Positions 1 to 5,848 are shown, counted from the first letter of the stretch. The stretch: 19,996 nucleotides of DNA from Poindextera sp035295705 (GCA_035295705.1 DATGIN010000285.1:1-19996), one strand, 5' to 3'. The notes: generated by a model from the sequence alone, not told the origin. Made by a program: numbers and translations.

Positions 1-669
1 GCCTGGGCCAAGCAGGCGATCCTGCTCTATTTCCGGCTCAACCCCAGCCAGGTGATGCGCGCCGGCGCGCTCGGGGGCGGCATCGGACCCTGGTGGGACA
101 AGGTCCCGTCCAAGTTCGACGGCTGGGAGGCGCCGCAGTTCGAAGCCGGCGGCTTTCGCGCCGTGCCCGGCGCTATCGTGCGGCGCGGCGCCTACATCGC
201 CCCAGGCGCCGTCCTGATGCCGTCGTTCGTCAACATCGGCGCCTACGTCGACGAAGGAACCATGGTCGACACCTGGGCCACCGTCGGTTCCTGCGCCCAG
301 GTCGGCAAGAACGTGCACCTGTCCGGCGGCGTCGGCATCGGCGGGGTGCTGGAGCCGCTGCAGGCGAGCCCCACCATCATCGAGGACAACTGCTTCATCG
401 GCGCCCGCTCGGAGGTGGCCGAGGGCGTGATCGTCGGCGAGGGCTCGGTGATCTCGATGGGCACCTTCATCACCTCGACGACGCCGATCATCGACCGCGC
501 CACCGGCGAGACCCATCGCGGCTACGTGCCGCCATACTCCGTGGTGTTCCCCGGCGCGCTGCCGAACCCGAACGGCGAGGGCCCCAGCCGCATCTGCGCG
601 GTGATCGGCAAGACGGTCGATGCGCAGACCCGAGCCAAGACCTCGGTCAACGAGCTCCTCAGGGACTAA
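1..669 (+). CDS. dapD: 2,3,4,5-tetrahydropyridine-2,6-dicarboxylate N-succinyltransferase, C-terminal part (5' end outside window)
   Basis: This enzyme transfers succinate from succinyl-CoA to tetrahydrodipicolinate in the succinylase branch of lysine/diaminopimelate synthesis, in the cytoplasm. The frame is open from base 1, where it reads AWAKQAILLYFRL, so the gene begins upstream; 222 residues are visible of a family length near 280. The segment is a left-handed beta-helix of hexapeptide repeats. It contains the family blocks GTMVDTWATVGSCAQVGKN, HLSGGVGIGGVLEPLQA, NCFIGARSEV and the C-terminal YSVVFPGALP. The TAA stop overlaps by 3 bases the TAG of the convergent gene at 666-1016, so there is no intergenic terminator. 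Identification is firm. Confidence 0.96.
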   Translation, partial: AWAKQAILLYFRLNPSQVMRAGALGGGIGPWWDKVPSKFDGWEAPQFEAGGFRAVPGAIVRRGAYIAPGAVLMPSFVNIGAYVDEGTMVDTWATVGSCAQVGKNVHLSGGVGIGGVLEPLQASPTIIEDNCFIGARSEVAEGVIVGEGSVISMGTFITSTTPIIDRATGETHRGYVPPYSVVFPGALPNPNGEGPSRICAVIGKTVDAQTRAKTSVNELLRD

Positions 670-1016
670 CGCCGGCCGCCGCCGATCTGGCCGGCGTCGA
701 TGGCGACGGCGCCGTAGCCGTTGTCGCCGATGGGACCTTCGACCTCGCCGCCGATCTCGCGATAGCCGCGCGTGCCGACGCCGACGCTGAAGTAGCCGTG
801 CACCCGACGCTCCCTCGCGGGCTTGGCCGGGGGGGCGGCGTCGTAGGTGGGGGTCACCGAGTCCACCTGGGCGCTGGCCGCGGGCGCCTGCGGCGCCGGC
901 TGCGATGTCGCGGTGGCGACCACCTGGCCTGAGGGCTGCACGGCCTGCGCGCCCACGACGGCCGGCGTCGCGACGAGCGCCACAAAGGCGATGCAGACGG
1001 ACGCGCGCAAGGCCAT
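666..1016 (-). CDS. small secreted protein of unknown function
   Basis: The 116-residue product starts with a clear Sec signal peptide (MALRASVCIAFVALVATPAV, then a VGAQA-type cleavage site near residue 24). A Pro/Ala/Gln-rich low-complexity linker follows, and then a Gly-rich C-terminal part (HGYFSVGVGTRGYREIGGEV) that could form beta strands. The ATG at 1016 is preferred over a GTG five codons upstream, because an AAGGAG ribosome binding site sits 6 bases before it and the GTG overlaps that site. A TATAGT -10-like box lies at 1044-1049 and overlaps the stop codon of the upstream minus-strand gene. I do not recognise a named family. A periplasmic or outer-membrane-associated location is inferred from the signal peptide only. 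Confidence 0.75.
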   Translation of the reverse strand: MALRASVCIAFVALVATPAVVGAQAVQPSGQVVATATSQPAPQAPAASAQVDSVTPTYDAAPPAKPARERRVHGYFSVGVGTRGYREIGGEVEGPIGDNGYGAVAIDAGQIGGGRR

Positions 1017-1044
1017 GGCCTGCTCCTTCACGAAGGCGGAACGA

Positions 1045-1302
1045 CTATAGGCGCGGTTCGATGCGTCCGGTTTTCAGCGCTGACACGCGCCGGGCCGGAC
1101 TTTCGAGGCGGGCTATCTGGCGCTCGCCATCCCAGAGCTCGATCGCGAGGTAGTGGGGCGAACTCGCCAGTCTTGCGCGCGCCAGTTCGGTCGCCGCGTC
1201 GTCGTCGCCGGCGTCGATGGCGTCCAACGAGGGCACAGAGTACCGGTCATCGTCGATGTAGAGCGTGTAAATCTTGGATATCGACTGCCGGTCGGCCGTC
1301 AT
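1045..1302 (-). CDS. small conserved 'DDRYSV' protein, copy 1
   Basis: This 85-residue cytoplasmic protein has no signal peptide or membrane segment. It reads IYTLYIDDDRYSVPSL, an Ala-rich helix with A..LA spacing, and then SSPHYLAIELWDGERQIARL. The same plan (EDDRYSV, an Ala-rich helix with HESSHYHGVEVW, then a C-terminal tail) recurs in the gene at 19425-19640, so the window holds two paralogues. The start is the ATG at 1302, with AGGAA about 8 bases upstream. A longer frame open to 1962 is only antisense to the Crp/Fnr gene. Function is unknown; the fold looks like a small alpha/beta domain. The gene is divergent from the Crp/Fnr gene at 1432. Confidence 0.7.
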   Translation of the reverse strand: MTADRQSISKIYTLYIDDDRYSVPSLDAIDAGDDDAATELARARLASSPHYLAIELWDGERQIARLESPARRVSALKTGRIEPRL

Positions 1303-1340
1303 TCGAGGTTCCTGGTCCAGCCGAGACGGCCGCCCTGCAA

Positions 1341-1360
1341 GATTCGCATAATAATCGCAG
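1341..1360. promoter_or_regulatory. imperfect dyad in the divergent intergenic region
   Basis: The AT-richer 1335-1362 segment has arms CCTGC-AA-GATT and AATC-GCAGG around an 8-base centre (CGCATAAT). It lies between the two divergent genes and could be a regulator site. Nothing identifies the binding protein. Confidence 0.3.
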
Positions 1361-1362
1361 GT

Positions 1363-1391
1363 TTGGACCGGTCTGTCGGCCACCCGACAAT
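1363..1391 (+). promoter_or_regulatory. sigma-70-type promoter with embedded dyad, for the Crp/Fnr gene at 1432
   Basis: TTGGAC (1363-1368), a 17-base spacer and GACAAT (1386-1391) make a good promoter. A perfect inverted repeat, TGTCGG-CCAC-CCGACA (1374-1389), lies in the spacer and overlaps the -10. That is the position expected of a repressor operator or an autoregulatory site. The assignment is by inspection only. Confidence 0.55.
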
Positions 1392-1431
1392 ACGCGATGC
1401 CACTTTCCGGCAACAAGCACGTTTTCAACAG

Positions 1432-2166
1432 ATGGTCGAAGCCGCGATGGCGGGCGAACTCGAACAGAGTCGCAACCTCGTTCTGCAAGCTCTCGGCGCC
1501 GGCGACAGCGGCGCGCTGGAGCCGTACGTCCAGAGCCTGGCGCTCGCGTCTGGCGAAGTGCTGTACGAGCCCGACTATCCGGTGGACTGGGTCTACTTCC
1601 CTTCGACGGCCGTCCTCTCCGTCGTGACGGTGATGCTGGACGGGCGGACCGTCGAGAGCGACACGGTGGGCTATGAGAGCGTGGTGGGCGTCCTGAACGC
1701 TCTCGGCGGCGCCCCGGCGGTCAACCGCACCTTCACCCAGATCCCGGGCCTGGCCATCCGCATCGCCGCGGCCCGGCTTCGCCAGCAGGCCGACCGGAGC
1801 CCCGACCTGCGGCGCCTCTTGATGCGCCACGCCCAGGCCAACCTGGCGCAGGCGCACCAGTCCGTAGCCTGCAACGCCCTGCACGATCTCAACCAGCGCC
1901 TCTGCCGCTGGCTCTTGATGTCGCAGGACCGGACCGCCGACGACAGCGTGCAGCTGACTCAACAGTATCTGGCCACCATGCTGGGCGTGCAGCGGACCAC
2001 GGTGACGGAGGCCCTGGGCGGCCTGGCCGGGCAGGGGCTGATCCGCCAGCGGCGCGGCCGCATCGATATCCTCGACCGGCGCCGCATGCAGGCGATCTCC
2101 TGCGAGTGCTACGCCACCGTCCGCGCCACCGTCGAAAACCTGGTCGGCTCCGACCCGGCGGGGTAG
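1432..2166 (+). CDS. Crp/Fnr family transcriptional regulator
   Basis: A 244-residue regulator. The N-terminal cyclic-nucleotide-binding-like beta-roll (residues about 15-125) includes ASGEVLYEPDYPVDWVYFP and SVVTVMLDGRTVESDTVGYE. A long dimerisation helix follows, and then a winged helix-turn-helix (LTQQYLATMLGVQRTTVTEA, then L..QGLIRQRRGRI). There is no cysteine cluster like that of FNR and no obvious cAMP phosphate-binding signature, so the effector is unknown. The start at ATG 1432 (MVEAAMAGEL) is the first reasonable Met after the promoter at 1363-1391; the next ATG at 1447 is possible. Neither has a strong ribosome binding site. The frame stays open further upstream but lies across the promoter. 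Confidence 0.88.
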   Translation: MVEAAMAGELEQSRNLVLQALGAGDSGALEPYVQSLALASGEVLYEPDYPVDWVYFPSTAVLSVVTVMLDGRTVESDTVGYESVVGVLNALGGAPAVNRTFTQIPGLAIRIAAARLRQQADRSPDLRRLLMRHAQANLAQAHQSVACNALHDLNQRLCRWLLMSQDRTADDSVQLTQQYLATMLGVQRTTVTEALGGLAGQGLIRQRRGRIDILDRRRMQAISCECYATVRATVENLVGSDPAG

Positions 2167-2263
2167 CGCCGCGCCGCTGGGCGAGGCAGGGCAACACCTC
2201 CGCGCGAGGGGAGAAGGGTGACGAGCGGAAGGCCCCCCGAGGTGGGGGAAGTCGCCGCCGCGC

Positions 2264-2347
2264 CTAAGGCTTCACCGGGCCGGAGACGACGACGGAGAGG
2301 GAGAGCGCGAGGGCGAAGCTCAGCGCGATGACGGCGATGCTCAGCAT
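2264..2347 (-). CDS. 27-residue hydrophobic small membrane protein
   Basis: This ORF (MLSIAVIALSFALALSLSVV, ending GPVKP) is almost wholly a single membrane-spanning helix with a short polar tail. It has a very purine-rich ribosome binding region (GAGGAAGAGAGG, ending 6 bases before the ATG). It starts 17 bases after the stop of the YvlB/LiaX-N-like gene, so it is probably the last gene of the same operon. Small single-span proteins often modulate envelope-stress or transporter complexes; that role is inferred here from the company it keeps. It is too short for routine gene calling, and no name can be given. Confidence 0.6.
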   Translation of the reverse strand: MLSIAVIALSFALALSLSVVVSGPVKP

Positions 2348-2364
2348 GGTCGGCCTCTCTTCCT

Positions 2365-2793
2365 CTATTCGCAAAAGACGCGGACGCGGGCGTGTTCATC
2401 GTCGATGTCCACGGCGAAGTCCTGCAGGTGTTCGATCAGCTCTTCCAGGTTCTCCGGCTTGAGCTTGCCGATGTCGATGTCGATGCCCTGGTCGGCCAGC
2501 GCCTCGTTCACCTGGTCGCGGGCGTGGCGGGGGATGAGGCCGCCGAGGCGCACGCCGGCGCGCAGCAGCTGCATCGGCACCCGCACGTTGACCTTGGTTG
2601 GGCTGCCGGTCTCGTTCGCCTCGACGATCACCCGCAGATGCTTCGGCGAGCGCCGCGGGCCGAAAGCGGCGCCGTCGTTGGCGCGCGCGCCGGCAGGCTC
2701 GCCGGAGAGCGCCGCGATCAGCCGCTCGGCCTCGTCGGCGGTGATGCGGCCCTCGGCAAGGAGGTCGAGGATGCGTTTGCGATCTTCACCCAT
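2365..2793 (-). CDS. YvlB/LiaX N-terminal-like (SHOCT-like) domain protein
   Basis: 142 residues. The N-terminus MGEDRKRILDLLAEGRITAD followed by EAERLIAAL is the short helical 'SHOCT-like' module found at the N-terminus of YvlB/LiaX-type envelope-stress proteins. A Gly/Ala linker comes next, then a beta-rich region (LRVIVEANETGSPTKVNVRV). A helical, acidic C-terminus (LKPENLEELIEHLQDFAVDI) ends in RVRVFCE. There is no signal peptide, so a cytoplasmic or membrane-peripheral role is likely. It starts 18 bases after the small membrane-protein gene and has an AAGGAAAG ribosome binding site. In Firmicutes, related domains occur with cell-envelope stress genes; that parallel is the basis for the suggested role. 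Confidence 0.72.
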   Translation of the reverse strand: MGEDRKRILDLLAEGRITADEAERLIAALSGEPAGARANDGAAFGPRRSPKHLRVIVEANETGSPTKVNVRVPMQLLRAGVRLGGLIPRHARDQVNEALADQGIDIDIGKLKPENLEELIEHLQDFAVDIDDEHARVRVFCE

Positions 2794-2811
2794 GGGAGCG
2801 GGTCTTTCCTT

Positions 2812-3072
2812 TCAGATGACGCGGACCAGGATCACCGCGTCGGGCGCCTGGACTTCGATGTGGGTTCCGGCCAGCGCCGCGAATACGCGCATCAGGCGCC
2901 AGACGGTTGCGAACGGATTGAGGCCGACGATGAGGCACGCCAAGATGATGAGCGGCGAGAGGATCAGGCCGAGCACCACGAGAAGCAGCCAGACCAGGAA
3001 GATCGGCAGCCAGAGCCGGATCGGACTGGCGTTGACCGGCGCGACGACCACCTGCGCCATCAGCGGGATCAT
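2812..3072 (-). CDS. small integral membrane protein in the DUF2089 operon
   Basis: 86 residues with one long hydrophobic stretch (about residues 19-52, WLPIFLVWLLLVVLGLILSP onward). This is long enough for a helical hairpin of two short spans. The C-terminus is amphipathic and ends AVILVRVI. The ATG overlaps the stop of the upstream DUF2089 gene as ATGA (3069-3072), so the two are translationally coupled. No family name is recognised. Fixed neighbours (regulator before, SHOCT-like protein after) suggest a membrane component of one system. Confidence 0.75.
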   Translation of the reverse strand: MIPLMAQVVVAPVNASPIRLWLPIFLVWLLLVVLGLILSPLIILACLIVGLNPFATVWRLMRVFAALAGTHIEVQAPDAVILVRVI

Positions 3073-3446
3073 CGGCCCTGCTCCAGCGCGCGGATGGCCG
3101 CCTCGGCGTCGATCTCGCCGCGGCCCAGCCGCTCCAGCACCTCGCTAGAGGGCGGCGCCGGATCGACCTCGACGAAGGTGAGGCGCTCGGCGATGCGGTT
3201 CAGCCGCGCCTTGATGGTCGGGTAGGAGACGCCGAACACCTGCTCCATCTCCTTGATCGAGCCGTGGCTCTTCACGAAGGCGGCGACGAACACCTGGTCC
3301 TCGGCGGCCAGCCGGGCGAGCTCGGGCAGCACGAACGCACCCTCGATGGCGATGTCCCGGCCGGCCAGGCGCACGCGCTCGACGATCAGGTCGTCGCCGC
3401 CGGTCAGCCGGGTCAGCTCCTGCCAGTCCTTCGGGTCCGCCGCCAT
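3069..3446 (-). CDS. DUF2089-type helix-turn-helix regulator
   Basis: 125 residues. The core EGAFVLPELARLAAEDQVFV and SIKEMEQVFGVSYPTIKARL is the DUF2089 signature; the second piece is a helix-turn-helix. A short acidic linker and a C-terminal SHOCT-like helix (VLERLGRGEIDAEAAIRALE) follow, resembling the N-terminus of the protein at 2365-2793. Many DUF2089 proteins carry an N-terminal zinc ribbon; this one has no CxxC and lacks it. The start is ATG 3446 with GGAGG 7 bases upstream; a TTG two codons earlier is not preferred. It is the first gene of a four-gene operon (DUF2089, membrane protein, SHOCT-like, 27-residue peptide). The promoter dyad at 3474-3492 may be its own operator. Confidence 0.8.
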   Translation of the reverse strand: MAADPKDWQELTRLTGGDDLIVERVRLAGRDIAIEGAFVLPELARLAAEDQVFVAAFVKSHGSIKEMEQVFGVSYPTIKARLNRIAERLTFVEVDPAPPSSEVLERLGRGEIDAEAAIRALEQGR

Positions 3447-3470
3447 GGCCAATCCTCCATTGCGGCCGAC

Positions 3471-3497
3471 GGTATATCACGAAAATTGATATTTCAA
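3471..3497 (-). promoter_or_regulatory. candidate promoter and operator of the DUF2089 operon
   Basis: In an unusually AT-rich block (about 3471-3525) the minus strand reads TTGAAA, 15 bases, then TATACC. The spacing is short for sigma-70. A perfect dyad ATATCA-N7-TGATAT (3474-3479 and 3487-3492) lies inside it. A short spacer with an internal dyad would suit an activator or repressor that acts at the spacer. Which protein binds is not known; the operon's own DUF2089 protein is the obvious guess. Confidence 0.45.
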
Positions 3498-3538
3498 CGC
3501 CAGAATATTTATTTTCTTAAAATCGTTCTGAACCGCGG

Positions 3539-4096
3539 CTATCTCGGCGGCTTCGCGTCCGGCGTGGCGCTGCGGTCGAGCGCCGGCCATTGCTCGCCCA
3601 GCGCCGGCAGCGGCGTCCGCTTGCCGCTCAGGCGCTCGAGCGCCAGCGCATAGACGGCGATCTGGCCAAGGCGCGGGAAGAAGCCGGCGGGACGGCCGAC
3701 CACGTCCGGGGCGTATTTCGCCATCAACGCGCGGCAGAAGGCTTCCTTGGCGGCGCGTTGGTCCACCACGCGGATGCGCCCGAAGGCGATGGCGCTCTCG
3801 TAGGCGATCGAGGTGTCGCACGCGAAGCGGCCGTACGGGAAAACCGGCCCTGGCTCGTCCACCTCGAAGCAGGCCCGCGGATTGGCCTCGATGTTGGCGC
3901 GCAGGTGGCCCGGCGTGGCGGCGTTGTGCAGCCAGATGTCGCCGCCGGCGAGGACGTAGAGCAGCGGCGTCACGTAGGGCTGGCCGGCCGCATCGGCGGT
4001 CGCCAGACGCCCGACGCAGCCGCGCTCGAGCAGGGCGCGCGTCTCGGCCTCGCTCATCGCCTTGTCCGCTCGGCGGACGTTCCCCAGCGCGCTCAT
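3539..4096 (-). CDS. pyridoxamine 5'-phosphate oxidase-like flavin-nucleotide-binding protein
   Basis: 185 residues of the split-barrel FMN-binding type. Family blocks are MSEAETRALLERGCVGRLAT, GQPYVTPLLYVLAGGDIWLH, HLRANIEANPRACFEVDEPG and YESAIAFGRIRVVD. The family reduces or binds small redox ligands; no substrate can be read from sequence. The ATG (4096) overlaps the TGA of the GNAT gene upstream as ATGA, so the pair is translationally coupled. The longer open frame upstream to 4795 is a shadow of that GNAT gene. The C-terminus is Pro/Arg-rich tail. The AT-rich block just beyond its stop belongs to the divergent DUF2089 promoter region. Confidence 0.88.
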   Translation of the reverse strand: MSALGNVRRADKAMSEAETRALLERGCVGRLATADAAGQPYVTPLLYVLAGGDIWLHNAATPGHLRANIEANPRACFEVDEPGPVFPYGRFACDTSIAYESAIAFGRIRVVDQRAAKEAFCRALMAKYAPDVVGRPAGFFPRLGQIAVYALALERLSGKRTPLPALGEQWPALDRSATPDAKPPR

Positions 4097-4674
4097 GCCC
4101 TCTTCTCCCTTCGCCTCAGCCAGTCCTCGCGGGTCAGCAGCCAGACCGTGGTCTGGCCGGGACCGGACACGAAGTCCGCGGGTACGCGATCGATGATCCG
4201 CGCGCCCTGCTTCTCCTTGATCCGGTGCGACGCGGCGTTCTCCACCCCGCTCCGCAGCCACAGATATGGCCAGCCGAGCTCGATGAACGCGTACTCGGTC
4301 ACCCGCTCGGCGGCTTCGGTCATGAGCCCCTGGCCCCAATGCGCGCGCCCGAGCCAGAAGCCGCGCATCTCGCGGCTCTCGCCGTCGTCGGGCCAGAGGG
4401 TGATGCGGCCGATGAACTGGTCGCCCGCGCCCTTCAGGGTGATCGCCCACTGGAACTTCTCGCGGCGCTCCATCTCGGCGAGCGTCTCGACCATGTTCGC
4501 CGCCGCGCCGTCGGCCGGATAGGGCCACGGCACGCGCGCGCTCAAGTGCTTGACGACGTCCCAGTCGTCGAACAGGCGCTGGATCACCGGCGCGTCGTCG
4601 GCGCGGATGGGACGCAGGATCAGGCGCGCGCTCTCCAGCACGGGCGTTGCGGGCAGTCGTTTTCGTCGGGGCAT
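4093..4674 (-). CDS. GNAT N-acetyltransferase, RimJ/RimL type
   Basis: 193 residues. TPVLESARLILRPIRADDAP is the typical N-terminal strand-helix of RimJ/RimL-type acetyltransferases. FIGRITLWPD and FWLGRAHWGQGLMTEA (the acetyl-CoA pyrophosphate loop, here WGQGLM) follow, and then LRSGVENAASHRIKEKQGAR. The acceptor is unknown; relatives acetylate protein N-termini or small amines. The ATG at 4674 has AAGGAG 8 bases upstream. It is probably transcribed with the flavin protein downstream. The 26-codon ORF and hairpin between its promoter and start are described separately. Confidence 0.88.
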   Translation of the reverse strand: MPRRKRLPATPVLESARLILRPIRADDAPVIQRLFDDWDVVKHLSARVPWPYPADGAAANMVETLAEMERREKFQWAITLKGAGDQFIGRITLWPDDGESREMRGFWLGRAHWGQGLMTEAAERVTEYAFIELGWPYLWLRSGVENAASHRIKEKQGARIIDRVPADFVSGPGQTTVWLLTREDWLRRREKRA

Positions 4675-4728
4675 GGTCTCGTCTCCTTGGCTCTGAAGGA
4701 GGGCGGGACCTTGTGCCTCTTGGATCGA

Positions 4729-4750
4729 GCCCCGACCTCGTTGGCGGGGC
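4729..4750 (-). promoter_or_regulatory. GC hairpin in the leader of the first GNAT gene
   Basis: A 6-bp stem (GCCCCG/CGGGGC) with a 10-base centre lies 20 bases after the stop of the 26-codon ORF and about 55 bases before the GNAT start. No U-run follows, so termination is not supported. A pausing or mRNA-stability role is possible. Confidence 0.35.
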
Positions 4751-4770
4751 GTCTTGCGACTTGGGCTCTC

Positions 4771-4851
4771 TTAAGCCACGCGCGCGCTCCCGCATCCATC
4801 GCCCGGACGGGCGTTGGCGTCTTGCGGGTTGCGATTGGTCTGGCGCGACAT
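4771..4851 (-). CDS. 26-residue near-leaderless upstream ORF
   Basis: The ORF begins MSRQTNRNPQDANARP and ends GSARVA. Its ATG lies 9 bases after a TATAGG -10 box, so the mRNA would start within about 3 bases of the ATG, as in leaderless alphaproteobacterial messages. It could be a leader peptide for the GNAT/flavin-protein operon or a small protein in its own right. It has no membrane segment; it is rich in Arg, Asn and Gln. Existence as a translated ORF is not proven. Confidence 0.35.
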   Translation of the reverse strand: MSRQTNRNPQDANARPGDGCGSARVA

Positions 4852-4860
4852 GGGACGCGG

Positions 4861-4889
4861 CCTATAGCGGCGCCCGCGGGTCGAGTAAA
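4861..4889 (-). promoter_or_regulatory. candidate promoter of the GNAT/flavin-protein operon
   Basis: On the minus strand TTTACT (4884-4889), 17 bases, TATAGG (4861-4866). The -10 is preceded by GC, giving the GCTATA form common in Caulobacterales. The -35 is weak. Confidence 0.45.
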
Positions 4890-4907
4890 CGGTTGTCGGC
4901 AGGCGGG

Positions 4908-5099
4908 TCAGCGCTCGGGCGGCGACGACGCTGCGGAGTCGGGGGCGTCGCGCAACGCCTGGCGGCTTTCCCGGATGCCCCTCTGGCTCCGTTCGATCAG
5001 GCGGCCGGTGTTCTCCGCCGACGCCTTCAACCGGGCGAGGAAGCGCGCCGCCTCTTCGGCGATGCCCACTGTCTCGGCAAGCTGATCCCGGTAGTCCAT
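4908..5099 (-). CDS. 63-residue helical protein of unknown function
   Basis: The product begins MDYRDQLAETVGIAEEAARF and continues as charged amphipathic helix (ARLKASAENTGRLIERSQRG), with a Pro/Ser-rich tail DSAASSPPER. It looks like a small helical cytoplasmic protein, perhaps a coiled coil. The ATG at 5099 has a strong GGGAGGA ribosome binding site 8 bases upstream, and that site lies inside a strong hairpin (5101-5132). A longer frame open to 5327 crosses the hairpin and is not preferred. No family is recognised. Confidence 0.65.
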   Translation of the reverse strand: MDYRDQLAETVGIAEEAARFLARLKASAENTGRLIERSQRGIRESRQALRDAPDSAASSPPER

Positions 5100-5100
5100 G

Positions 5101-5132
5101 GCGCATTCCTCCCGCTTCGAGCGGGAGTGCGC
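5101..5132 (-). promoter_or_regulatory. hairpin that occludes the ribosome binding site of the 63-residue gene
   Basis: The message reads GCGCA-CUCCCGC, loop UCGAA, GCGGGAG-GAA-UGCGC, then C and AUG. This is 12 base pairs (5 + 7) interrupted by one GAA bulge. The GGGAGGA site is in the 3' arm and bulge, with the AUG one base beyond the stem. No U-run follows, so it is not an intrinsic terminator. A folded stem should block initiation, which suggests control by temperature, a helicase or translation from upstream. Confidence 0.6.
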
Positions 5133-5159
5133 CGGAGACCAGTCCGGTCTTCTCTCAGC

Positions 5160-5188
5160 CGGAGGCGCCCTTTTGGCCGATGCCTCCG
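5160..5188. repeat. inverted repeat in the gap after the second GNAT gene
   Basis: Perfect 7-bp arms CGGAGGC (5160-5166) and GCCTCCG (5182-5188) flank a 15-base centre. It lies between the GNAT stop (5212) and the 63-residue gene. It may help 3'-end formation, but no U-run is present. Confidence 0.35.
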
Positions 5189-5211
5189 ATCGGGCCACCG
5201 TACGCGCAACC

Positions 5212-5754
5212 TTAGGCCCGGTCACCCACCGTTTCGCGCCGCGGGTCCACGAGCATCTTGGCCGCGCGGATGCGCGCCATCGCGACAGCGTCGACAAAGC
5301 CGCCGTCGCGGTAGGCGTAGGCGGCATGCAGGCCCTCGCGGACGAAGCCGAAGCGCTCGTAGAGGCCGATGGCGCGGGCGTTGTCGGCGAAGACCGTGAG
5401 CTCGATGCGGGCGAGGGCCAGCCAACGGTCGGCCATGTCGGTCAACGCCTCCATCAAGGCTGCGCCCGCGCCGCGGCCCTGGAAGGCGTCGTGGACGGCA
5501 ATGAACATCGTGCCGACGTGGGCGCGGCGGTGCTCCAGCCGCGTGAGGCCCGCCAGTCCGACCAGTTTGCCGTCGATCACGGCGCCGAAGCGCCAGAAGT
5601 TCGCCGGCGGCGGTTCGGCCAGCCGGCGGCGGTGGGATTCGGCGCTGCGGTGCGGCAGCTGCAAGGTGCCGGCGATGACCGTCGGCTGCTTGAAGAGGTC
5701 GGCGACGTCGGGCCAGTCCTCCGGCTCGACGGCTCTGATCAGGATGTCGCCCAT
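5212..5754 (-). CDS. GNAT N-acetyltransferase, YhhY/AaaT-like
   Basis: 180 residues. It matches the plan of E. coli YhhY, an L-amino-acid N-acetyltransferase acting on Phe and Met. It has GTLQLPHRSAESHRRRLAEP near the N-terminus (YhhY has TLQVPH), a HVGTMFIAVHDAFQGRGAGA acetyl-CoA loop, and RIELTVFADNARAIGLYERF with GFVREGLHAAYAYRDGGFVD. An amino acid or peptide acceptor is the best inference. The ATG at 5754 has GGAG 7 bases upstream; that site is partly in a small CCGGC/GCCGG stem. The leader carries a near-leaderless 25-codon ORF and an intrinsic terminator, an attenuator-like arrangement. The C-terminus is 15 or so residues longer than usual. Confidence 0.88.
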   Translation of the reverse strand: MGDILIRAVEPEDWPDVADLFKQPTVIAGTLQLPHRSAESHRRRLAEPPPANFWRFGAVIDGKLVGLAGLTRLEHRRAHVGTMFIAVHDAFQGRGAGAALMEALTDMADRWLALARIELTVFADNARAIGLYERFGFVREGLHAAYAYRDGGFVDAVAMARIRAAKMLVDPRRETVGDRA

Positions 5755-5790
5755 GGCGTTGCTCCGGCTTGGCCGGGGCCGACGGGTCGA

Positions 5791-5822
5791 AGAAAAAGCC
5801 CCGTCGGCGTCCGGCGGGGCTT
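5791..5822 (-). terminator. intrinsic terminator in the leader of the YhhY-like gene
   Basis: On the minus strand a stem AAGCCCCG...CGGGGCTT, extended by an inner CGG/CCG after one mismatch, is followed directly by UUUUUCU. It sits between the 25-codon ORF and the GNAT start. Its 3' arm can also pair over 9 bases with downstream leader sequence (GCCGACGGG at 5779-5787 against CCCGTCGGC at 5800-5808), so two folds compete. Confidence 0.7.
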
Positions 5823-5848
5823 GGGGTCTGGGTCTAAGCGGCCGCTGG

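Noticed and set aside
2167..2263. Possible intergenic repeat (GAGGGGAGAAGGGTG and CCCCCCGAGG segments)
   Set aside because: It resembles short GC-rich intergenic repeats of this group, but only one copy is in the window and no clear dyad is seen, so it is not annotated.
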